Source of the DNA: Beroe ovata
Lineage: Eukaryota; Ctenophora; Nuda; Beroida; Beroidae
Length of the DNA: 18,234 nucleotides
Assembly (NCBI GenBank): GCA_946803715.1
Contig: CAMPET010000157.1
Span: 151,332-169,565, forward strand
Reading direction: 5' to 3'
Below, piece by piece: positions 9,991 to 18,050 of this stretch (the stretch's first letter is position 1; each line of letters begins with the position of its first letter). The translations under genes were made by a program, and so were the position numbers. The notes under the pieces are model-generated. The model did no database searches and was not told the origin of the DNA. It saw only the letters and a program-made list of their open reading frames with translations.

Positions 9991-11591
9991 TCACGCGTTA
10001 AACTCAACGCACTTTGACGGGTCTGTAGGGAAGTGCCTCTGAGCAAATGTCATGAGCCGTTTGATAGCTTGCAGATACTTCCTCTGAGTCTCATCGTTGA
10101 GCACGTGTGCTACATTGTGTGCAAACAACTTCTCTCTCCCTGTTCTCGCGTGAATACCCACCATAGTCACGCCAATGGGCCACGCTGCGTTACCTATCGC
10201 TGTCCGTAGGTAAACGTCATTAGCACCGATATAGTCCCTGTTTAGCAGTGCGCCGGCAATTTCACCAAATGACCGGAGCAGTGTTTCATCCAAGTTTTTC
10301 TTCTTGAGTGAACGAAAGAGGGGACGCATGTACGCCTCTGCTTGTTTTATCTTGGCACGTTCCAGTTTCACACTCAGATCCAGTTCGTTTTCACGGAAAT
10401 TCTTCTCGCCGGTTTGGTCCCACACGTCAAATAACCAGAGGTAAAATTTCCGGACGATGTCGTATAGTTTGTCAGCGTCCGAGTCGGGAGCTGCGATTCC
10501 TGAATATTTTGTCATGTCACGTGATTTCGTAACGTTTATCTTACACGTGAGAGAAGCAATGTGCAGCAAAGTCTACTTACCTTGACAAATTTCTCTCATT
10601 TCATCAAAAGTTGTGAGTGCTTTGGTTTCTCTCTTCTTCACCGCATCTCCATGCAATTCCATCATCATTGCCTTGAGATACTCCTGATCGATCTTCTCCA
10701 TGGCTGATTTGAAATCCGTCTGTGACTTGGACCCCGACGGTTCCTGCATCTCGAGTTGCCGTAGACGCTGGTATGTCTCATTCACTGATTCCCCGAACAG
10801 TTTTATCGGCTGTCCGCGCTCGCGCAGCCGCTTGATCACCTCGCCCGCTTCCAAAAGTGGCTGTTTTTCCTGTTAAATTGCAAATTATTACTCTTCTCGG
10901 AAAAAAAGAATCCTGTAATTAAGTCATTAATAATTAACTCGCCTTTGTATCTCCCATGCCAAATTTTAATTGCCATATTAAAAGATATACAGCAAAACAA
11001 AACGATGATCTATCCGTCTATCGATGGAGGGATAATAAGGTGGGCCAAATGTGAGGTGATTATAGGGTAAAGGTATGAATGGAGAGGGAAGGTGAGGTCA
11101 GGGAAAATACCTCCTCGAGTGATTTGTTGAGTTCATCCCCGGGTTGAGTGCCCTCCTCACTTGACATTTTCTTCCTCTTCGTACACCGTTCATAGTACCG
11201 TTCCTCTTCATACGCCGCTATGTCACTACGCTTCACAAATGTCTTACCATTAGCTAACTTCTTCTCTCGCTCCTCCACCTTCAAGAAAAATGTTGTTACC
11301 CTCAATTATTTCAGGAAAATCAAGAGAAATGTTGTTACCCTCAATTCTATTCAGGAAAATCGACGTTATTGCGGGGTTGCCATACCCCATAGTTTTGGTT
11401 TTCCGTGTCAATGGAAAGATGGTGGCATACGTCAAACTTCACAATTTACATGTTGATAATGATGCACTTTACGATGTATAGCATGCATTGTACATACAAT
11501 ATATACAATATACATCAAGCAAGGTATACAATGTGAAACACATACATACAAGAGCTTTCTTTCGGGCCAGTTCCGCTTTGAGAAATTCCAT
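9991..11591 (-). CDS. PRPF18: Pre-mRNA-splicing factor 18, four exons
   Basis: PRPF18 acts in the spliceosome at the second step of splicing, with SLU7, in 3' splice-site joining. The exons on the minus strand are 11591-11550, 11278-11111, 10869-10581 and 10499-9991. The introns are 271, 241 and 81 bp, all GT-AG, with junction phases 0, 0 and 1. The product is 335 residues (human about 342). Exon 1 (start [12 protein letters not shown]) and exon 2 match the family's conserved N-terminus, [13 protein letters not shown] included. A PRP4-like motif lies at about residues 79-108 ([17 protein letters not shown]). The Prp18 helical domain fills roughly 170-335, with the hallmark conserved loop at 269-290 ([18 protein letters not shown]) and the C-terminus [10 protein letters not shown]. 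Exon 1 is only 42 bp and was found from its family match and donor. The gene looks intact and functional. Confidence 0.95.
10500..10580 (-). other. 81-bp PRPF18 intron 3 carrying two E-box cores
   Basis: The intron has donor GTAAGT and acceptor TATTCAG and splits a Gly codon (G|GA). In its 81 bp it holds TCACGTGA at 10517-10524 and a second CACGTG at 10544-10549. Confidence 0.85.
11281..11359. repeat. Tandem duplication of about 40 bp at the PRPF18 intron-1 acceptor
   Basis: Units at 11281-11319 and 11320-11359 share the words TGTTGTTACCCTCAATT and TTCAGGAAAA and differ by a few bases and one indel. On the gene's strand the duplicated block is the polypyrimidine and branch-point region immediately upstream of the 3' splice site at 11279, so the upstream copy carries acceptor-like sequence without the final AG. 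Confidence 0.8.
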
Positions 11592-11699
11592 ATCTCTTCA
11601 ATTCTTCATACACGTCATCTCTTCATTATATCAACACGCTAAGAAATCAGTTCTCAGTTGTATTTTAAACAGAGCATTCTCATTATGAAGAGCACACTA

Positions 11700-11940
11700 T
11701 GAGTTTGTGTGTGTGTGTGTAAGAGATCTCGATGCTAAAACGAGATAAAAATAGCTCGGAGAAATGTTATTAAACATCGTATACATACAGATGCACACAC
11801 ACAGATGCACACACACAGATTTACACACACACAGAGATGAAACATACACACATAAACACACACACACACAGACACAGACACACAGACATAGACACAAACA
11901 GACACAGACACACAGACACAGACCCACATACAGACACAGA
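11700..11940. repeat. CA-rich low-complexity tract upstream of PRPF18
   Basis: A short TG run (about 11703-11720) is followed, after about 70 bp of ordinary sequence, by 150 bp of imperfect CACAGA and CACACA repeats. The minus- and plus-strand ORFs across it encode Cys-Val or His-Thr low complexity and are not genes. The tract lies 100-350 bp upstream of the PRPF18 start codon and might affect its promoter. Confidence 0.85.
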
Positions 11941-12899
11941 TGAAGCATACAATAAATCGAGTCGATTTTTAATCATGCTTATACAAGCGGCTATACAAAA
12001 CGGTTCAATGTGTACAATACAATGAGTATACATCGTGACTGTATTATACAATGTACATAACAACGTATATTTTACAGTGTACACATAACACCCACAGTAT
12101 TGGAAAGTGTTGCACTCCAAATTATACAGGGAATCGTTCTCAACTCGTCAATATTTCAAGTATATAAGATGCACCCATCATATGATTATCAATGATTATC
12201 ATGGATTGATGAAACTAACTAAACCATACTCAGCATAGGAAGACAAGTTAATTGGTTGAAATTCAAGTAATTGAAGCGCTTTTTACACAAATATCACAAT
12301 AATAACTACAGTTTGGAACAAATTAACTGTGACAACTTGCAGTCGGTAGTTTTGTCAAGTAATTGCTTAATCACAGGAACGCCCTTAGCAGACTAAATAA
12401 CGCGATATTATTACTTTAGTAGCTGATATTCATTATCCATTTTCAGAGTGATATTAGTTAAAGTTGAGTGAACTAAAACAAAGCAAATGCATAGAGGTTC
12501 AACCAAAAGCAGCTACCCCAGCTATCATAAGCAATGATCATTGTTAGAGTTCTATGACCCAAAGTAGGTACCTACCCTACGCTATTTAATTGGTTCATAT
12601 TATAAATACCTATCTTGCAACAAACTTAAGACCTTTGTTTACAATTTTTTTACAAATTTTATTAGATATTTCCATCTCTCTTACTTTATTTAAAGTTCAT
12701 CTATCATGCATAACTTGCGAATCTTGATCGTCGGTTCAGAGGTTTGATTATTTATGAGCAGCGAAACATGAAAATAAGAATGTCCGAACATGATCACTAT
12801 CTCAGCAACTGTAAACGAAAACTGATGCATGAATTATAATCATCGGTGTTAGAACTACTAATTTGGACACAATTTCACAGGATAAGGAGTGTCCGCGTG
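11941..12899. other. Intergenic region between PRPF18 and the UBR3-like gene
   Basis: No coding sequence was recognised. The left part (about 11990-12110) is rich in TGTAC and TATAC words. A 12-bp palindrome, GTAGGTACCTAC, lies at 12564-12575. The right part is the 3' flank of the minus-strand UBR3-like gene and contains its probable polyadenylation signals. Confidence 0.5.
12658..12690 (-). terminator. Probable polyadenylation signals of the UBR3-like gene
   Basis: Minus-strand AATAAA hexamers occur at 12685-12690 and 12658-12663, about 210 and 240 bp after the UBR3-like stop codon. This is a normal 3' UTR distance. Confidence 0.45.
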
Positions 12900-15307
12900 T
12901 TAGAACTGTTGTTGATGCCAGCCCCACCGTTTGAGGGAGTGGTCAAAGGAGTGGGAAATCCACTGTTGGTTGAGACACTTGTACCTCGTATCGGATAGAT
13001 AGAGCGGTTTACCCCTCTTCAGATCAATGTCTTCCTCGTCTTATGAAGGGAATTATGTGATTGTGATTCAAACTTGATATTTATTCACTTTGTACGTGAT
13101 TGTGGAAAAAGTACGTGGGTGTGACTAACCGAGTTGGCGGTCAGTACGTGACTATGACTAATCGAGTTCGCGGTCAGTACGTGACTATGACTAACCGAGT
13201 TCATGGTCAGTACTTGAGTGTGACTAACCGAGTTCATGGTCAGTGCGTGTGTGTGACTAACCGAGTTCATGGTCAGTACGTGACTATGAGTAACCGAGTT
13301 CATGGTCAGTACTTGGGTGTGACTAACCGAGTTCATGGTCAGTGCGTGACTATGACTAACCGAGTTCGCGGTCAGTACTTGAGTGTGACCGTATATTTTC
13401 ATCTACTGTGACTAACCGTGTTGGTCGAGGTAGACACTCCCCCACAAGTACACTCTCTCCCCCCTGATGATGACAACAGTGCTGCTCATTATCACGAGGT
13501 AGATGGCAGTTCCTGCACCGCACTGGGGGGAATTGGTCAGTGTGGTGTGACACCAATACCTATGTTAACAGGGGGTGGTGGTGTTGGTGGTGGTGGTGAC
13601 TGGTGACAGCGAGAGGGTGGCACGTTAACACGAAAGTGGTGACAGGGATGCTTGTTCCCGTATGTTTCCATAAGGAAGAGCAACCTCGTGATACAGACAC
13701 TCACCCGCTGTGCGTGTTTCGTACACTCTCCAGTGTTGAGCCACTGACAACACTGCGACCTGACACACACCAATTCCCCACACACGAGACACAGGGCGGG
13801 GTCGTGGGGCACACCGAGGCACACCTTACACTTGACATGTCGGTAGTGTAGGTACAGTTTACCGTACAGACGGGGCAGGGTCAGGAGACGAGGGCGACCC
13901 CATCGCTCCACCAGCGGCATGAGTGGTCCTGTTAGAGAGTGAGTTATAAATGTCACACTCAATAATGCCATATATGGTCAGTAGTGACATTAACAGGTGT
14001 AGATTTCATTCCAGGGAGGAGAAGGGTGTGTGCAAAGAGGGGTTCGTATGAACTACGACATTCATATCGAAAATTAATGAGAATTTCAACCTTTATTATG
14101 CTACAAAATCGCTAAAAAAATATTGACATAACGTTATGATCTGGATGATTATTAAGATTGTAACAATGAAAGGAAGTTTCAGTCACTTCTAAACCTGTGA
14201 GTGGCGAATTAGGCATGTTAGATGGGCGTGGCAGCTGGCGGACAAGTTCTACACACACACTGGACAGTTTGTCCCGAGGAATGTTTACCACTCTGAAATA
14301 CACAGGGTTATCATCTATAACAGGGGTAATCATCACCATTATATAATCTGCCTAGTTGCACAAAGCATGACTCTTGTACTCAAATAGAGGTACTCCCAGC
14401 CAGTCACACTTTTGCACATAACACAATTGCGTTTGCTCGAATTTCAGACACCCATCATAGCAATATTATGTATTTCATGTTTGGATAGGATGGAGAAGCG
14501 AGCGGAAGAATGAAAATTTCACAAGATGATCTACCCCAGTTTGGAATCGCTAACAATCACTGCGTCATTCCCATACTTGATGATAGTGGTGGGTTGGTTA
14601 GTAGCTGGCAAGAGTCCAAGCCAGGTTGATAGATGTGTAAACTCGCACCCCGAAGCAGAAGTGACCTCTGGTAGGGGTTTGTTGTACATGTGATACCCTA
14701 ACAATACTGCTTCTCTAAGCAGCGGCAAACACAGATTCTGTGGGGATGATAGAGTGATATTATAGTCCCAACAGTTGTTATAGCTTCACATAATGTCTTA
14801 TATCATCTTATCATGAATACACAATTATGTGGTACTTGCAAACAGTTACTCGTCTCACAAAGCATCGCGCAATACTTTTAAGTCGTAAGTACTGAGAGTA
14901 CTAGGTAATGCGTTATTGGTCGAAATAAAAGTGTGAATTTCAGCGATTACCTGGAGGTTGGCCTCTACCGAGTGCACACTCCACACATAGCTTGTGATGT
15001 CCATTTCCCCCACAGTGGCGTGCACGCTGAGGGCAGATAACTCGCCGCACACCACTCCTGAACCGGGTGTGATGTTGAGGTATACAGAGAATATGTATGA
15101 CACATGACGCTCCCAATGCATCATGGAAACATCGTGCATACTGTATATCATAATGATCAATCACCTAGTAGAGATTGGAAGTCGTCACAGTCGGCAGTGT
15201 TTTTCTGGGCCCATGCCAACTGCTCGTCCTGTGAAAACCTCGCCACAACCGTGAAAAGTGAGCGGAGAAACTGCAGTGACAGGAGCAGCCGTACAACTGT
15301 GATGAAA
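12900..15307 (-). CDS. UBR3: UBR3-like E3 ubiquitin ligase, C-terminal part (seven exons)
   Basis: UBR3 is a large ubiquitin ligase, about 1,900 residues in human. Seven minus-strand exons chain in phase: 15307-15165, 15057-14951, 14737-14577, 14292-14195, 13928-13705, 13522-13417 and 13039-12900 (TAA at 12902-12900). All introns are GT-AG, of 107, 213, 284, 266, 182 and 377 bp, giving about 328 residues. Exon 3 opens [13 protein letters not shown], like the helical region of the family. Exons 5-7 carry the conserved C-terminal zinc-binding domain: [18 protein letters not shown], then CC, a C-x2-H pair, [19 protein letters not shown] and KRGKPLYL. The end [10 protein letters not shown], then KRWG, resembles the UBR3 terminus rather than UBR1/2. 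Exon 1 here needs two bases from an earlier exon, so the 5' end is incomplete. The UBR box and RING regions are not visible. The first two exons are assigned by phase and context and are less certain. Confidence 0.85.
13112..13388. repeat. 33-bp minisatellite inside the last intron of the UBR3-like gene
   Basis: Eight full 33-bp units (13112-13375) and a partial ninth run head to tail without spacers. A typical unit on the plus strand begins TACGTGACTATGACTAACCG. On the gene's strand each unit contains a stretch like CTCGGTTAGTCACA, matching the true donor junction ACACGGTTAGTCACA at 13421-13407. Six units keep GGTTAGT exactly, one has GGTTACT and one has lost the GT. The array lies entirely between the donor (13416) and acceptor (13040) of the 377-bp intron. 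Its length, divisible by three, explains the ORFs on both strands. Confidence 0.92.
13571..13600 (+). repeat. GGT-rich run in a UBR3-like intron
   Basis: A 30-bp tract of GGGGG, GGTGGT and similar triplets lies within the intron 13523-13704. On the plus strand it could form a weak G-quadruplex. The transcribed RNA carries the complementary ACC-rich strand. Confidence 0.6.
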
Positions 15308-16136
15308 CTGGAGGGGCAAGAGGGAGGTCATGATGGTTCGCATCTAGTAGTCAGTGATCGGTCTCAAACATTACAACTCTTATACTGTCTCAAACATTAC
15401 AACTCTCTTACAATTATTATAGCAGTCAGTTATTTCTAGTCTCTCATCTGTTATTTGCCTAGTTTGTTTCAAAACGTCATCTTTCCCATGACCCAACTTT
15501 GAATATTTTTCGCCCTTTTCTCACCCACTTCATCTCATTTTCTCAAGTTTCATCCACTCGCCACTAACTACCCACAGTCCACACTAGGGACTATAATTTT
15601 AATTAAGGTTACTTCTTCCTTTCATACCATTTTTCCTCTTCTACTTATGCCTAGTACCTTTAATCATTTCTTGATTCCATATATCTAGCAAATGCCTTCA
15701 CAAACGGATTCAATTGGAGGCAGTGGCTTTCATTGATAAAATAGGTACTATACGTCATGCAGGATATAATTTCATTTCAAGTACAACCTACAGGATACAC
15801 ATTACACATCTTGAAAATCACTAAATCTAAGCTAATTAATTATCAAATCAATCGTAAACTTTAAAAAAAATGTCCATCCGATACGGTAGATAACACTGCA
15901 GTTCACTACAGCTGTACACAAAGCGGTAGTACACAATTTATTCGCAGTTATATATGGCTAAAGGCTACTCGTCACTCTTAAAATACTACTTATTGTTATT
16001 TGTTATTGGACCTAAGGTAACTACTATAACTATTAACTATTATCAGTTAACTAATACTATGTAGCGTCATTGTGGCAATGGGACGGCAGTGTCAACGCGG
16101 CAGCAGGCACGCCACTATAATGGCCACAGCAGTAGT
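15308..16136. other. Region between the UBR3-like and raftlin-like genes
   Basis: The missing upstream UBR3-like exon should lie here or beyond, but I found none whose donor phase fits; it would have to end with two bases of a split codon. A 26-bp unit is repeated twice at 15361-15412. The rest is AT-rich with no recognised gene. Confidence 0.45.
15361..15412. repeat. 26-bp tandem duplication upstream of a UBR3-like exon
   Basis: Two adjacent units start GTCTCAAACATTACAACTCT and differ only at the 3' end. They lie about 55 bp upstream of the first identified UBR3-like exon's acceptor on the gene's strand. Confidence 0.8.
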
Positions 16137-16523
16137 TTACTTTGGATCCATATCCTCTGGTCCTCCAGTAGGGGGTCCAAATATCATAGCTCTCTGTAAG
16201 AAGATGAGCACTTCACCAGAAAATGACATAAAACCGCTGGAGTTGATTTTGGGAATGTTCAGCACAGACACCACTTTCCACCCCTTCGGTCCCATCTTAC
16301 TGAGAAGTGGCGAGATATTGAGGTCTGATTTCGCTGACCCACAACACGTGGTCACAGTTGTGGAGACCGCATTCACGGTCACTTGGAATCGTGGAGTGTT
16401 GTCGTTAGCAGCTATTCTATCCTGCTCCTTCTCAAAGAACCATATCACATTAAGGATAGCGGGTGTAAATTGGTAGCCCCTTCGACTCCTCTCCCTCTCC
16501 GTGTATACCTTAGTTGTACTTAT

Positions 16524-16575
16524 TAAGATCTGTACCAATAAGACGTGTACAATTTAAGACCTGTACTATTTAAGA
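16524..16575. repeat. Left subterminal 16-bp repeats of the element
   Basis: The TAAGA words start at 16524, 16539, 16555 and 16571, giving a 15-16-bp period with a shared consensus TAAGACNTGTACNATT. Equivalent copies lie near the other end, starting at 17148, 17164 and 17180. Such arrays often serve as transposase-binding sites; that role is inference. Confidence 0.7.
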
Positions 16576-16709
16576 AACTTTATAAATTCAGTAAAAAATG
16601 ACATTCTGCTGGAAATTCTAGATAGTTCAGACTCGGTTGAGTAAATGGGTCGATACTCGATTGGTTTTTTCACACCTAAGAGTAAGCTGACCACTCTTCT
16701 TCCTTTAGA

Positions 16710-16740
16710 TTCTATCTAACCTAGGCTATCTAACCTAAGC
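16710..16740. repeat. 15-bp direct repeat inside the element
   Basis: CTATCTAACCTA occurs twice within 30 bp in the interior of the 730-bp element. No function is evident. Confidence 0.55.
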
Positions 16741-17239
16741 TCTACTATAGTAATCAGTGATGGCCTGGCTTGCAGTGGATAGGAGTTAGGGTCACTAGGG
16801 TTAGGCTGAAAATTAGAATCCAATTTTAGTCTTAACTATTGTATAGATTTTTAAGCTAAGTGCACACTGATCCAATTACTGAATGTGCACAGTTTCTCTT
16901 CAAAAAATTGACTGATTGGGTTGACCTATTCTCCCATGCTTCACTGCTAATTGTTGACCTCAAATTTGCGCAGTTGTCTGGCAGCTGTGGTTTTATTTCG
17001 TATGAACGTCAGAATTGTGAACCAAATATGACAATTGGGTGGCTACGGTACATATGAGGAACTGCTTTCAAGTTGAATACTCAAGTCAGAGTAAATCGTG
17101 GGAATGGTGAAAGATTTCCGTTCGTCGAAATTAAGAAATGTATTAATTAAAACCTGTAGAATTTAAGACACGTACAAATTAAGAAAATATTTCTTAATTT
17201 TCTTATTTAGTACATGTCTTAATAAGTACAACTAAGGTA

Positions 17240-17650
17240 GTCTAGCCTCATGCTGTGGTATGATGACGTCCACCAGTCTCCAACCTTGGGACACATAGCC
17301 AGAGAGGGGCCCGTTAAAGTCCCAGTTACAATTCACCGAGCCAAGCCTCCTGCTCACCTCCATCGTAGTACAGTAAGCCACAGTGCCGAAAAGCTGCNTT
17401 CGACAAAGGAATACATTCTGATGAATACTCTCGATGAAGGAATGTATTCACAACATATTATCACAGAGAGACGAGCAGACATAACAGAACCCACCAGAGC
17501 CAATGACCAATGACAATTGCGGTAGGTAATAAGGTAATACGATCATTAAAACTGCATGTAGGCATATTATAAATACGCTTATTATTTATTCTACAAAATG
17601 TACACCACAACAAGATAGTAAAGCTATATAGCAAGGGCAGGAGTAGGAGG
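17240..17650. other. Upstream flank of the raftlin-like frame
   Basis: Besides the 5' part of the raftlin-like frame (to 17363), this contains one ambiguous base (17398) and a short inverted repeat built from GAATACATTC and GAATGTATTC (about 17410-17457). The raftlin-like frame stays open upstream of its ATG to a TGA near 17455. A longer exon with an upstream acceptor is therefore possible. Confidence 0.4.
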
Positions 17651-18050
17651 GAGCGTATATTTTGTAAAGAACAGGTGGCACCCTCACCGTAATTTGAAAC
17701 CTCCATTTGCGACGTCGTCATTAGTGTGACTGATGACTGATGCCCCAGTGAGGCAGTCTCACAATAGAATAGTGTTTAGCTTATCTATTTGTACCTACCG
17801 ACAACAATTCATGGCTGTCAATGAGAATGAGGCACAGAAGTCCTGACACTGATGGAGTAATGGGAGTAATTACCGGTAGAGTAATTACCGGTAGAGTAAT
17901 TACCGGTAGAGAGGCTCCGCTGATTGATCGTATATCATGGAATCTGTCTGAGGAGGAATTCCTCTGACATTAGGACAACTTCGAAAATGGAGGTTTCACA
18001 TTACGGTGAGGGTGCCCCGTGCCATCTGTTCGCCACATAATATATGCTCC
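17651..18050. repeat. 400-bp foldback structure with long inverted arms
   Basis: The arms at about 17651-17727 and 17966-18050 are reverse complements. The best core is 32 bp (17677-17708 against 17985-18016) with one mismatch, starting GGCACCCTCACCGTAAT; flanking homology is weaker and has a 7-bp indel. On each arm the outward-reading strand starts ATGGAGGTTTCA, so the two arms encode divergent short peptides (MEVSNYGEGATC on minus, MEVSHYGEGAPC on plus). It may be a foldback transposable element or a head-to-head duplication of a gene's 5' end. No target-site duplication was found. Confidence 0.6.
17865..17909. repeat. Three exact 15-bp tandem repeats
   Basis: AGTAATTACCGGTAG is repeated three times without a change, in the spacer of the foldback structure. 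Each unit contains the palindrome ACCGGT within the wider near-palindrome TACCGGTA. Confidence 0.9.

Larger units (their letters stand above)
16508..17237. mobile_element. 730-bp non-autonomous DNA transposon with TIRs and TA target duplication
   Basis: The ends are inverted repeats: 16508 onward reads CCTTAGTTGTACTTATTAAG, and the complement of 17237 downward is identical for 21 bp and similar for about 38 bp. Both ends are flanked by TA (16506-16507 and 17238-17239), the target duplication typical of Tc1/mariner-type elements. Just inside the TIRs lie 16-bp-spaced subterminal repeats of the form TAAGACNTGTAC. The interior has no transposase; the longest ORF (65 codons at 16860-17057) has no recognisable feature, so the element would need a transposase supplied in trans. 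It sits in the raftlin-like frame. Confidence 0.8.
16137..17363 (-). pseudogene. Raftlin-like coding sequence split by a 730-bp inserted element
   Basis: Raftlins are membrane-raft-associated proteins. Here the minus-strand frame begins at the ATG at 17363 (MEVSRRLGSV), runs 42 codons to 17238 and meets a TAG inside the inserted element at 17234-17232. It resumes at 16505 and stops with TAA at 16137-16139. With the element and one TA copy left out, the frames join in register to 164 codons. The segments SQGWRLVDVIIP, SPLLSKMGPKGWKVVSVL and EVLIFLQRAM resemble the repeated hydrophobic core of raftlins, such as PLLNSLAAYGWQL and KQIVFLQRP. Human raftlin-1 is far longer (about 578 residues), so this is a part or a short relative; further exons may lie upstream. 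It may be a disrupted allele, a pseudogene, or a working gene if the element is spliced out. The family call comes from memory of motifs and needs a profile search. Confidence 0.45.

Noticed and set aside
11697-12120. Several Cys-Val or His-Thr-rich ORFs
   Set aside because: They are translations of CA-rich low-complexity DNA.
5552-13388. CRISPR-like arrays
   Set aside because: The tandem units are contiguous with no unique spacers, and the window is eukaryotic.
13085-13411. About 100-codon ORFs on both strands over the 33-bp array
   Set aside because: They are produced by a stop-free repeat unit divisible by three. The array lies inside a well-defined GT-AG intron, and an in-frame TAG separates it from the upstream exon.
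15400-15530. Minus-strand open stretch (ending near a GTAAGA donor) as a missing UBR3-like exon
   Set aside because: Its donor leaves one base of a codon, but the next exon needs two. The peptide is low-information and the acceptor is weak.
17250-17513. Plus-strand 87-codon ORF
   Set aside because: It is antisense to the raftlin-like frame, crosses an ambiguous base and has no recognisable domain.
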